Shown piece after piece: positions 10,301 to 19,700 of a stretch of DNA of 64,000 bases. Numbering within the stretch: the stretch's first letter is position 1; each line of letters begins with the position of its first letter. The notes under the pieces were generated by a model that made no database searches, was not told where the DNA came from, and saw nothing but the letters and a program-made list of their open reading frames with translations. Origin of the DNA: Paenibacillus sp. USDA918EY (GTDB taxonomy: Bacteria > Bacillota > Bacilli > Paenibacillales > Paenibacillaceae); contig NZ_WTWY01000001.1 of assembly GCF_009870825.1 (NCBI RefSeq), forward strand, positions 496,001 to 560,000, given 5' to 3'. The translations under genes were made by a program, and so were the position numbers.

Positions 10301-11164
10301 AGCATCACCGTTAGCGGCAGTTATGAAGGAGTAACGAAACAGGATACTTTGAAAGTAACGGCTAAAGACGGCAAAATCTATGTTGGCGAGAATATGATTG
10401 GCGCTACTTTATTCGTTAACGGAAAAGAAACTTATGGCGAGTTTGGCACATTAGAAAAGCTTGGGTATCAAATCGAAGGCAGATCATCGAAGGGCGGAGC
10501 GATCGGGCTTGGCGCAGCGAAGATTAAATGGCATGGCGGTATCGTCGATCTGAAAGCGGGAGATAAATATAAGCCCGTCGTGATCAAAGAAGTCAACACG
10601 TTTACTTTCAAAAAAAATGAAATCATAACGCCGAATGTAGAACAGCCTGCAAGGGGAGTTGTATGGGCCGATGTAACGTTGGACGGCAAGACATTTACAA
10701 CCAATAAAGTATTCATGGACCTGCTGCCGTACCAAAATCTTGCAAGGACTGCTGAAATTACAGCTAGTCATAATCAAGAAGCTGTTAATCATCTGGTTGA
10801 TGGCAAAGCGATTGACGGCATTCATTTTGATCGATCCAAATGGTCGTTGGCGGCAGATGAAAAGGCATGGGTTCAGTTTAAGCTGCCGACGCAATCCCAG
10901 ATAGCTAATGTCAATATTAACTTTAATTCGTTAGACCAAAAATATATCAATACGCCGAAAACGATTAAAATTCAAACCAGTGATGATGGCATGGAATGGA
11001 AAGATGTGAGCACAGTTAATGGCCCAACTGGGGATGCTTATTTCGGATTCTATAACCAATATCCAATAAATAAGGAGGCTCAATACGTAAAACTCATATT
11101 TGATAGCGGTTCAAACGGGTCGACGATGGATTTACTTGAAGTGGCGATAAACGGAATATATTAA
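7303..11164 (+). pseudogene. Secreted multidomain GH29 alpha-L-fucosidase, inactivated
   Basis: The original protein would be about 1285 residues: signal peptide (AILATAMIATSFILDM..VYA), an F5/8-type-C-like domain, a jelly-roll-like section (YVYSPVEQQAYFNVGASGSY), a putative Ig (He_PIG) domain, a GH29 catalytic core (LYFDGPQAMPN, likely nucleophile Asp), a Big_2 domain (LSGLTYSSTNPKIAAVNANG) and a C-terminal F5/8 C domain (ITASHNQEAVNHLVDGK). The frame is broken four times: TAA at 7864-7866 (homology continues as ERTPYPPITGISEIEVY), a 1-base insertion near 8493 (dropping one C gives FIDEDDIKSPLP), and TAG at 9614-9616 and 9644-9646, where Trp would be expected (GTN-W-DSPEDVATR-W-PKS). It would have released fucose from host-type glycans. 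Confidence 0.85.
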
Positions 11165-11275
11165 CGAAACCGACAGCTGAACGGGTGTTTCTAAGACCTA
11201 TTAAATTGTTGAAGATGAAGGGGAGCAAACCGGAAAGACTGCAACCTGTAATGTGACAGTTGCAGAAACACGGAA
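11165..11275 (+). other. Scrap of an Ig-like domain tail
   Basis: One frame at about 11204-11265 reads IVEDEGEQTGKTATCNVTVA, which looks like the end of a Big-type or carbohydrate-binding domain from another secreted protein. It joins abruptly to the Gfo/Idh fragment. The identification is tentative. Confidence 0.3.
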
Positions 11276-11919
11276 TTGGAACCAGCAATTAAGGACACGA
11301 ATGCGAATTTTGTGATGGATGTGACGATTCCGGATAGTCATTTTGATATTAGTACGACTTCGATGCGAAATGGCTGTAATGTATTTGGGGAGAAACCGAT
11401 GTCGGCTAATCTGGAGCAAGCGAAGGAAATTATCCAAGTGTCCGAAGCGACGGGAAGAACGTTATCCGTCATGCAGAATCGGCGCTACGATGCCAATATT
11501 CGCGCACTTCGAGAGATGATCCAATTCGGTACCATTGGCAAGCCTGGGATGGTTAACGCCGATTTCTTTATTGGACCCCATTTCGGCGGGTTCAGGGAAC
11601 TTATGGACAGTCCGTTAATCGTTGATATGGCGATTCACACCTTCGATCAGGCAAGATTTATTCTGGGAGCAGATCCGGTATCGGTATACTGCCACGAGTT
11701 TAATCCCACGGGGTCCTGGTACCAGGGCAACGCTGCGGCGATCTGTATTTACGAAATGTCGGATGGCTCCGTCTTCTGCTATCGAGGCTCCTGGTGCGCC
11801 GAAGGTGCGTCTACCTCGTGGGAATCGGATTGGCGGATTACGGGGGAGAAAGGGACGGCGATTTGGGATGGCATTGGTGCACTTACGCGGAAGTCGTTGC
11901 TCCAGGCTTTGATCATTAA
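11276..11919 (+). pseudogene. Gfo/Idh/MocA oxidoreductase, truncated at both ends
   Basis: The frame begins mid-protein at EPAIKDTNANFVMDVTIPDS: the N-terminal NAD-binding Rossmann motif (about 60 residues) is absent. It continues through the family hallmark GEKPMSANLEQAKEII and the substrate domain (NRRYDANIRALREM, then MAIHTFDQARFILGADPVSVYC). After WDGIGA a 1-base shift is needed to reach YAEVVAPGFDH and TAA at 11917-11919. About 70 C-terminal residues are also lost because the sequence joins the duplicated promoter module at 11906. The intact gene would have been an NAD(P)-dependent sugar or inositol dehydrogenase. Confidence 0.8.
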
Positions 11920-12070
11920 GAAAATAATTCATGAACCTATTATGATTTTGATTATATCAAGAAAAAAAGTGATTAGAGTATAAGAATATCATCCATCAAT
12001 ATCCGTATTTCGTCAATTGGCCGATCGTATTTTGTGCGGTACAGTAAAGCTATAAGTGCGTGTTCAAAAG
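11906..12070 (+). repeat. Promoter module, copy 1 (165 bp), before the GH36 gene
   Basis: Starting at GCTTTGATCATTAAG and ending at TGCGTGTTCAAAAG, this segment is nearly identical to 16126-16138 joined to 16426-16575. It includes a shared AT-rich core (TAAGAATATCATCCATCAAT and CAGTA-AGCTATAAG). The copy lacks the 280-bp palindromic element that interrupts copy 2 and keeps only the first 14 bases of the second element. Placement directly before the GH36 gene suggests promoter capture and possible control by the AraC regulator encoded at 15211. Confidence 0.75.
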
Positions 12071-12102
12071 GCTGATTCTATTTAAAAGGGAGGACAAGGA
12101 AA

Positions 12103-14223
12103 ATGCCGATCATCAGCATACCCGAGCGAAAAACCTGGGTTTTGCGTACCCACCATGCCGATTACGCCATCGGCGTCGACGAAAGCGGTGCGCTGCAGCA
12201 TTTGTATTGGGGCGAGAGGCTAAGCTTGCCTGACGATTACCCGGGAGGGGACTGCCGGCAAGCCTGGATTTGGGAGTCGGAAGATGGCAACAGCAGGGAA
12301 GAAACGATGCCGTGGGGCAAACGAAACTTCACGGAACCGGGGTTGAAGGTGGAATTCGCGGACCGGACGCGGGATCTTGTCCTTCATTTTGCGGGGGCGC
12401 ATATCGAAAACGACACGCTTCGAATAGAGCTGCTGGATGTATTGAAATCGCTGCAAGTAACGGTTAATTACCGTCTATATGACGAGTTCGATCTGATCGA
12501 GCGTTCCCTTGAAGTAAAAAACACAGGTGAGGGTGCGGTGCATATCGAGCAGGTAATGAGCGCGATTTGGCATCTTCCCGTGTACCCGTCTTATCGCCTT
12601 ACTTATCTGACTGGGCATTGGGGGGCGGAAACGCAGCTTCGCCGGGAAATGCTTCAGGAGGGAAAGAAAGTGATTGAAGCCCGCAGAGGCATTACGGGAC
12701 ATAACAACAATCCTTTCTTTGCCGTAGATTTTGGCGAAACGACGGAAGAATGCGGTCTTGTGTACTTCGGAGGGCTTGCCTTTAGCGGACATTGGAAGAT
12801 CGTCGCCGAGCGGACGCCGTATCAAACGCTGCAAATAGCGGCGGGCATTCACGATTTTGATTTTCGCTGGCTGCTTGAAGCGGGTGAAACATTCGTTTCG
12901 CCCGTATGCGTGGGCGGATTTACCGCCCGCGGATTTGGCGATGCGAGCCGGAAGCTGCACAATTATCAACAAAAACACGTGCTGCGTAACGGCGGGCAGC
13001 TCAGAAAAATTTTATACAACTCCTGGGAAGCGACCTATTTCGATGTAAACGAAGAAAACCAGAAGCGGCTTGCGGAAAAAGCCGCGCGACTTGGCGTCGA
13101 ACGCTTCGTTGTGGATGACGGCTGGTTCGGAAAGCGCAATGGCGATAAGGCCGGTTTAGGCGATTGGTATGTAAACCGGACCAAGTTTCCCAACGGGCTA
13201 AAGCCACTTATTGACTACGTAACAACTCTTGGCATGGATTTCGGTATCTGGGTCGAGCCTGAGATGGTGAATCCGGACAGCGAGTTATATAGGAAGCATC
13301 CGGACTGGGTCTATCATTTCCCGGACCGTCCACGCTCGGAGGGGAGAAATCAGCTTGTTCTGAATTTGGCTAGGGATGACGTTCAGGCCTTTGTATATCA
13401 TGCAGTAGATGAGTTGCTGTCTGCCCACTCTATTTCATTTATCAAGTGGGATATGAACCGCTACTTTAGTGAGCCGGGTTGGCCCGGTGCGGAAGCCGGC
13501 CGCGAACGCGAGATATGGGTTAGGCACGTGAACGCGCTCTATGACATTTGGCGGCGGCTTCAGGAAAAGCATCCTCAAGTACAGTTCGAGTCATGCGCCG
13601 GGGGCGGCGGCCGGGTGGATATGGGGATCATGCGGTTCGCGGACCAATTCTGGACCAGCGACAATACCGACGCGTTGGATCGTCTACGCATACAATGGGG
13701 GTACTCGCATGCCTATAACAGCAAATCAATGGTATGTTGGGTGACTGAAACGGTCAACTACATGAACGGCCGCCGCATACCTCTAAAATTCCGTTTCCAC
13801 TCTGCGATGATGGGAACGCTGGGGATCGGCATGAACCTGAATCATTTGACCCCGCAGGAAATGGAGGAAGCTGCAGGTTATATTGCCCAGTATAAACAAA
13901 TACGGCCGGTGGTTCAGGAAGGGCTTTGCTATCGTTTGTCCCCGCCTGAGCAATCGGACCTTACCTCTATGCAGTATATAGGGAGAGACGGGCAGGAAGC
14001 GGTCGTGTTCGTGTTCAGGCATGCGCAGCAATTCGGTCACCCCGCGTTACCTGTCAGACCGCGCGGTTTGGATCCGTTAACGTGGTATTGCAACGAAGAA
14101 ACCGGCGAAGTCCACAGCGGGCAGGGCTGGATGTCCCGGGGCATTCAATTGGAGCTAAAGGGAGACTATGACAGCGCCATAATCAGGCTGATTCAGGTAG
14201 AAGGTGAAGATAAGGGAGTTTAA
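12103..14223 (+). CDS. Alpha-galactosidase, GH36
   Basis: A 706-residue cytosolic enzyme hydrolysing alpha-1,6-galactosides such as raffinose, melibiose or galactomannan oligomers. The N-terminal beta-sandwich domain precedes a TIM barrel. The nucleophile Asp lies in FIKWDMNR (about residue 450) and the acid/base Asp in FWTSDNTDALD (about residue 520). RFVVDDGWFGKRNGDKAGLGDW is the usual strand-1 signature of the family; only part is needed to recognise it. Length is close to AgaA/RafA enzymes. The ribosome binding site is GGGAGG upstream of ATG 12103. The 3' end is coupled to the mutarotase-like gene. Its promoter region is the duplicated module at 11906-12070. Confidence 0.95.
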   Translation: MPIISIPERKTWVLRTHHADYAIGVDESGALQHLYWGERLSLPDDYPGGDCRQAWIWESEDGNSREETMPWGKRNFTEPGLKVEFADRTRDLVLHFAGAHIENDTLRIELLDVLKSLQVTVNYRLYDEFDLIERSLEVKNTGEGAVHIEQVMSAIWHLPVYPSYRLTYLTGHWGAETQLRREMLQEGKKVIEARRGITGHNNNPFFAVDFGETTEECGLVYFGGLAFSGHWKIVAERTPYQTLQIAAGIHDFDFRWLLEAGETFVSPVCVGGFTARGFGDASRKLHNYQQKHVLRNGGQLRKILYNSWEATYFDVNEENQKRLAEKAARLGVERFVVDDGWFGKRNGDKAGLGDWYVNRTKFPNGLKPLIDYVTTLGMDFGIWVEPEMVNPDSELYRKHPDWVYHFPDRPRSEGRNQLVLNLARDDVQAFVYHAVDELLSAHSISFIKWDMNRYFSEPGWPGAEAGREREIWVRHVNALYDIWRRLQEKHPQVQFESCAGGGGRVDMGIMRFADQFWTSDNTDALDRLRIQWGYSHAYNSKSMVCWVTETVNYMNGRRIPLKFRFHSAMMGTLGIGMNLNHLTPQEMEEAAGYIAQYKQIRPVVQEGLCYRLSPPEQSDLTSMQYIGRDGQEAVVFVFRHAQQFGHPALPVRPRGLDPLTWYCNEETGEVHSGQGWMSRGIQLELKGDYDSAIIRLIQVEGEDKGV

Positions 14224-14227
14224 TTCG

Positions 14228-15205
14228 TTGAAAAAATCTAATGGCTTTTGCTGTTATTCAGGGGTTTATAAGCAGCAGGAATCCGTCATCGCAGAAAGTG
14301 AGATAGTAAGAATCGAGCTCGTCCCTGCTCTCGGAGGTAAATGGGTTTCACTCATTCACAAGCCATCCGGGAAGGAGTGGTTGCTCGATTCCGGTGATCG
14401 GCCATTGAAACAGCCGGTATACGGATCGGCCTTCACGGATTGGGACATGAGCGGATGGGATGAATGTTTCCCAACGATTAACCCATGCGTGGCAGAACTG
14501 GACAATGACAGGATTCAGCTTCCCGATCATGGTGAGTTATGGTCGCTGCCGTGGTCAATTAAATGTATGGATAATGCAATCGAATGCTCTGTCGTCAGCC
14601 CGAACATGCCGTACAGATTGAAACGACGAATCTCTTTTTCGGCGCCTGATTGCGTTAATCTTGAGTATAGCGTCCAGAATCTAAGCGCCTTTATGCTTCA
14701 CTTTTTGTGGGTCCCGCATCCGCAATTTGCCGTCTCGGAACCGACTCGCATTCTGCTGCCTCCCGAGGTCGACAAGATGCTGTGCGTTTTTGGATTCGAC
14801 AAATTCAAAGCGGGGGAGTCGTATGCCGCGCAGCGGATGTCTCTTGTCTCCCCTGAAAAGACAGGGGCGGGAAGTAAATTTTATTATCCTGGTTATTCTA
14901 CTGCCGGATGGTCGGGACTGCACGGACAAGTTAGCGATTGCTACCTTATTCTTTCCGTTTCCCCTGATGAAGTTCCATTTCTAGGCGTATGGATTGATGA
15001 GGGCATGTTTAACGATCGGGTGACATGTGCGCTCGAACCTGGTATCGGTTATTACGATTCGCTTGAAACCGCAGTAAGAAACGGCACGGCGCAATATGTT
15101 CCCCCCAACGATTCTTTTGCATGGCAAATGAAGCTTTGGCTTGGCCGCGGGAACTGGGAGGATTCGCTGCCTGCTATCCTTTCACAGGAGCATTCCGTGA
15201 TATAG
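14228..15205 (+). CDS. Aldose 1-epimerase-like (galactose mutarotase fold) protein
   Basis: About 325 residues with the galactose-mutarotase-like fold: VRIELVPALGGKWVSLIHKP, GWDECFPTI, LPDHGELWSLPW (conserved His) and FLWVPHPQFAV (conserved His). It probably interconverts sugar anomers released by the co-transcribed alpha-galactosidase, or is a related sugar-binding epimerase; true aldose epimerase activity is an inference. A GTG at 14204 overlaps the upstream gene, but the TTG at 14228 is better placed: AAGGGAG ends 8-9 bases before it. The stop lies 5 bp from the convergent AraC gene. Confidence 0.75.
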   Translation: MKKSNGFCCYSGVYKQQESVIAESEIVRIELVPALGGKWVSLIHKPSGKEWLLDSGDRPLKQPVYGSAFTDWDMSGWDECFPTINPCVAELDNDRIQLPDHGELWSLPWSIKCMDNAIECSVVSPNMPYRLKRRISFSAPDCVNLEYSVQNLSAFMLHFLWVPHPQFAVSEPTRILLPPEVDKMLCVFGFDKFKAGESYAAQRMSLVSPEKTGAGSKFYYPGYSTAGWSGLHGQVSDCYLILSVSPDEVPFLGVWIDEGMFNDRVTCALEPGIGYYDSLETAVRNGTAQYVPPNDSFAWQMKLWLGRGNWEDSLPAILSQEHSVI

Positions 15206-15210
15206 GCCGT

Positions 15211-16101
15211 TCAACCTTTTGGAATGTTGCGGTATTGCGTCGGAGAAATACCCATGATTTTTTTGAACAGCCTGGAGAAATAGTAGGGATCGAGTATACC
15301 AACCGAGCAAGCGATTTCCTTGATCGTAAGCTCGGTTAAGCTTAGCATTTGAGCGGCTTTTTGCATCTTCATCCGCAAGAAGAAATCAATAGGAGGGCAC
15401 CCGGTTTCCTTGTTGAATAGGTAAATCAGATGCTGCTTGGATAAACCGGCATGTTTCGCTAATTCAGAGAGTTTGATGGAATCGTCCAATCGTCCGTTCA
15501 TGTAATGGATGGCGTTTTCCAGATAACTCTCTTTTTTTTGGTCCTTAGCAGAGGCTGCGCTGTAGGTTCCGATATGGCTTAAAAGTTTCCGGATCACGTT
15601 GAATGCATGAATTTGTACCGGCAGCGAGTAGGTTTTACTAGAGAGCAAGGCGTAACATTGATCAAAGCCTTCCGAAAAAATTGAATGCGCATTCGTATCC
15701 AAATGAATTGGAGCTCCATCCAGCCCGTACATTTTGACCATGGAGGCTGCTTCCCCGCCATGGAGGTGCAACCAATGGATGCTCCAGGGGGAATGGGCAG
15801 AAGCGCCGTAGCGGTGCGGAATTCCTGCCGGAATGACGGCGAAATGCCGTGCGGTCAATTGCATCGTCGTATGATGTTCCAGCTCGATCCATCCGCTCCC
15901 TTCGGTGCAATAAATCAAGATATGAGCGTCGCAGCCCTCGGGCCGTTCACGATAATGAAACTTTGCGTGGGGAAAAACGCCGATGTCACTGACATAGAAA
16001 TGGCGCGCCAATTCGGACAGGGCCAGCTCTCTTTGCCTGTAATCGGGCATAACATATAACTTCTGCTCATTAAAGCCGTCCATTTTCTTTAAGTCATCCA
16101 T
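15211..16101 (-). CDS. AraC-family transcriptional regulator of the glycan locus
   Basis: About 296 residues. An N-terminal AraC-type cupin sensor domain (HYRERPEGCDAHILIYCTEG, HFAVIPAGIPHRYGAS) is followed by two C-terminal helix-turn-helices (IKLSELAKHAGLSKQHLIYL and TIKEIACSVGILDPYYFSRL then FKKIMGISPTQYR). The open frame extends to 16149, but ATG 16101 has the good site (GGGAGAGG, 7 bases upstream). It is divergent from the DUF5107 gene and shares with it the module at 16126-16575, whose duplicate stands before the GH36 gene. It most likely activates these genes in response to an oligosaccharide. Confidence 0.92.
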   Translation of the reverse strand: MDDLKKMDGFNEQKLYVMPDYRQRELALSELARHFYVSDIGVFPHAKFHYRERPEGCDAHILIYCTEGSGWIELEHHTTMQLTARHFAVIPAGIPHRYGASAHSPWSIHWLHLHGGEAASMVKMYGLDGAPIHLDTNAHSIFSEGFDQCYALLSSKTYSLPVQIHAFNVIRKLLSHIGTYSAASAKDQKKESYLENAIHYMNGRLDDSIKLSELAKHAGLSKQHLIYLFNKETGCPPIDFFLRMKMQKAAQMLSLTELTIKEIACSVGILDPYYFSRLFKKIMGISPTQYRNIPKG

Positions 16102-16131
16102 GAAGTTCCTCTCCCTGCAAAAAGCTTTGAT

Positions 16132-16425
16132 CATTAAGAGGTAGTTCAAAAAGTCGGCTTTTGATCACGAAGTGAATCAAGAAGTAACACGGCATCGAAT
16201 CTTGAATTCACCCGCGACAATCCTATGCTTCCGAAGCATGTTTCCTAGGGAAACATTTCAGGTGCTCACGTACCTAAAAAAGCGGTCGAAGGCGTTTTCT
16301 ACGAAAACGTGTAGCTCCGCTCCTTACGTCCCTAGCTTCATTCAGCTCAAGCGTTTTGAAAAAACGCACATCGGAAGCATAAGCCTCGGTGCTGAAAACC
16401 GACCTTATTGAGCATGTACATTAAG
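16132..16425. mobile_element. 280-bp palindromic element A, with 7-bp target duplication
   Basis: The element spans 16139-16418 and is flanked by CATTAAG at 16132-16138 and 16419-16425. It begins AGGTAGTTCAAAAAG and ends CCTTATTGAGCATGTA, imperfect inverted ends. The interior carries an extra, more diverged section (about 16210-16370) compared with element B. No coding capacity, so MITE-like. The promoter module at 11906 has the uninterrupted sequence GCTTTGATCATTAAGAAAAT, that is, the empty site. Confidence 0.7.
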
Positions 16426-16575
16426 AAAATAATTCATGAATCTATTATGATATTGATTATATCAACAAAAAAGTGATAAAAAAATAAGAATATCATCCAT
16501 CAATATCCGTATTTCGTCAATTGGCCGATTGCATTTTGGGCGATACAGTATAGCTATAAGTGCGTGTTCAAAAAG
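16426..16575 (+). repeat. Promoter module, copy 2 (main part)
   Basis: Nearly identical to 11921-12070, with scattered substitutions (for example GATTGCATTTTGGGCGATAC against GATCGTATTTTGTGCGGTAC). It lies between the divergent AraC and DUF5107 genes, is separated from the AraC side by element A, and runs into element B. Confidence 0.75.
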
Positions 16576-16737
16576 GACGGTTTTCAGCACCGAGAAGGTT
16601 GAATGAAGCTAGGGACTGAGGAGCGGAGCGTACGTTATAGGTACGTGAGCACCGGAAGTCCCGGGTGAATTCAAGATTCGATGCCGAGTTACTTCTTGAT
16701 TCACTTCGTGATCAAAAGCGGACTTTTTGAACTACCT
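16561..16737. mobile_element. 177-bp palindromic element B, inverted relative to element A
   Basis: Starts TGCGTGTTCAAAAAGGAC and ends GACTTTTTGAACTACCT; its reverse complement matches the outer parts of element A over about 170 bp (shared blocks include TTTTGATCACGAAGTGAATC, CTAGCTTCATTCA and CGGTGCTGAAAACCG). Near-perfect 7-bp flanks CTATAAG/CTATAAC suggest target duplication. It sits in the leader of the DUF5107 gene, 27 bp before its start. Confidence 0.65.
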
Positions 16738-16763
16738 CTATAACCCATGAAGGAGGAGTTCGT

Positions 16764-19700
16764 ATGGATAATCAACATGTCAGGGTCTGGGAGCAAGTTA
16801 CGGGAATCCCCACTTATGAAACAGGCGAGCCGGACAAAAACCCGATGTTTTTGGAAAAGCGCGTATACCAAGGTAGTTCGGGACGAGTCTATCCCTACCC
16901 GGTCATCGATAAAATAAATGATCGGAAAACGCTCAAAAACTACCGGATTGTCATACTCGAGAACGAATATGTTCGTATCGAGATCATGCCGGAGCTGGGC
17001 GGCCGGATTTACCGCGCCTTGGACAAGACGAACAATTACGACTTTGTCTACTATAACAGAGTGATTAAACCGGCACTTGTCGGTCTTGCCGGACCTTGGA
17101 TATCGGGGGGGATCGAATTCAATTGGCCACAGCACCATCGCCCGAATACTTATGGCCCCGTGGAATACCGTTTTGCTCAAAATGATGATGGCAGCGCTAC
17201 GGTTTGGGTCAGCGAGATCGACCGAATGTACGGAACCAAAGCAACCGCAGGTTTCACGCTGTATCCGGGAAAAGCGTATCTGGAAATATCGGCGCAGCTC
17301 TACAATCGAACGCCTGAACCGCAAACGTTTCTCTGGTGGGCGAATCCTGCCGTTGCCGTTAATGATCATACGCAATCTGTGTTTCCGCCTGACGTAACGG
17401 CCGTCTTCGATCATGGCAAACGAGACGTTTCCAGATTTCCGATCGCAACGGGTACGTATTACAAAATGGACTACTCTCATGGCGTCGACATTTCGAGGTA
17501 TAAAAACATTCCCGTACCAACCTCTTATATGGCGTACAAGTCCGATTATGATTTCGTAGGAGGTTATGATCACAGTGTTCAGGCGGGATTGCTGCATGTT
17601 GCCAATCATTACGTTTCTCCGGGAAAAAAACAGTGGACTTGGGGTAACGGGGAATTCGGCCAGGCATGGGATCGGAACCTGACGGATGAAGATGGGCCTT
17701 ACATTGAACTGATGACGGGTGTGTATACCGATAACCAGCCGGACTTTTCATGGCTGCAGCCCTATGAGGAAAAATCATTCAAGCAGTATTTTATGCCGTA
17801 TAAAAATATTGGAGTGGTCAAAAACGCTTCGATTGACGCCGCTGTCAATCTTGAAATCGACGAAAGAAGCCGCGAGGCTGTCGTCATGGCGTATGCGACC
17901 TCTTTATTTAAGGGTGCTGTTGTTGAGCTTAAAGGCCGTAAGGGCATCTATATACGGGAAGAAGTTGAACTGTCACCGGAGACAACGTTTAAGTCGTCCA
18001 TTCTTATGGATGAGGAAGATCAACCGCATGATCTGATCGTGTCCGTTCGAAACGCAGACGGTAAGCTGCTGGTATCTTATCGCCCGGCCGAAACTTCGAT
18101 TGAAGAGGTTCCGGATGCGGCAAGCCCGCTTCCGGAGCCGGAAGATTTAAAAACAAATGAGCAGCTGTATTTGGCAGGTCTGCACCTTGAGCAATACCGC
18201 CACGCTACATTTGAGCCGGACATGTATTACTTGGAGGGATTGAAAAGGGACCCGGGAGACATCCGGATTAACGTTGCTTACGGTACGCTGCTTCTTCGCC
18301 GCGGTTTATTCAGGGAGGCCGAAGGGCATTTCCGATCCGCCGTGAAATCGCTAACCTGGCGCAATCCGAATCCTTATGACTGCGAAGCTTACTATCAGCT
18401 TGGCTTATCGCTGAAGTTTCAAGGTCGTCTGGATGAAGCTTTTGCCGCTTTTTACAAGGCGGTATGGTCGGCGGCCTGGCAGGACAGCGGCTATTTTGCT
18501 CTCGCACAAATCGCCTGTGAACGCAAAGAATATGCGGATGCGCTCGAACTCGTGGATCGTTCCCTCGTGCGGAACGGTCATCATTATACAGCACGTCTTT
18601 TGAAAGGTGCCCTTTTGCGCAAGCTGGGGCGTTTCAACGAAGCATTGACCTTCACCCGGGAGACGTTGACTCTGGATATCGCTGATTTCGGCGCTTATAA
18701 CGAAAGCTACTTGACGCTTCGCGCTCAAGGAGAAATCGATAAAGCGGATGATGTTCTCAAAGAACTTGTCTGTCTCATGCGCGGCGATGCGCATAACTAT
18801 GTGCAACTCTCCTCCGATTATGCTGCCTGCGGGCTATTCGATGAGGCGATCGAGGTATTGAACCGCATCGTCAAAGACCATAGGTCGAACGCATATCCCA
18901 TGCTGCATTATACGTTAGGCTATGCACATCAAAAAAACGGTCAACCGGCAGAAGCGCTTCTTTATCTTCAGGGAGGGAATGCAGCCCCGCCGGAGTACTG
19001 CTTTCCTAACAGCCTTTTTGAATTCCTTGTTCTGGAAAACGCCGTCATGGTACGGCCCGAAGACGATAAAGCACACTATTATTTAGGGAATTGGATGTAT
19101 GATAAAAAGCGGTACGATGAAGCTATACACCATTGGGAAGCATCCCGTACATTGCAGGGGGATTATCCAACCGTTCACCGGAACCTGGCGCTTGCATATT
19201 ACAACAAACGGAAGGATCCTCAAGCGGCGCTTGTCTCCTTGGAGAAAGCATTTGAGGTCCAGCCGAATGACCCCAGGGTGTTGTTCGAACTGGATCAATT
19301 CTATAAAAAATTGGGTTACGAGCCTGCAAAACGGTTGGCAATACTCGAGGATAAGAAATCGCTCGTCCTCAAACGGGACGATCTTTATCTGGAGTATGCA
19401 TCATTGCTTAACGCTTTAGGCCGTTATGAGCAAGCGGCAGAGGTATTGGACAATAGAACATTCCATCCTTGGGAGGGAGGCGAAGGGAAAGTAACGGGAC
19501 AATATGTTTTGACACGGGTCGAGATGGCCAAATGCGCTTTGAAGAACAATGAGAACGAAGAAGCGATCCGACTGTTGAACGAAGCGCTTGTTTATCCTGA
19601 AAACCTCGGAGAAGGGAAATTGTTCGGAGCACAGGAAAACCATATCTATTACTATATGGGAATCGCATACCAAAACTTGAAAAAGGGAAAAGAGGCGTTA

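Noticed and set aside
16701..17609. A 302-codon minus-strand frame opposite the DUF5107 gene
   Set aside because: It is a composition shadow of the DUF5107 domain; the product has no family pattern and the plus-strand protein is clearly real.
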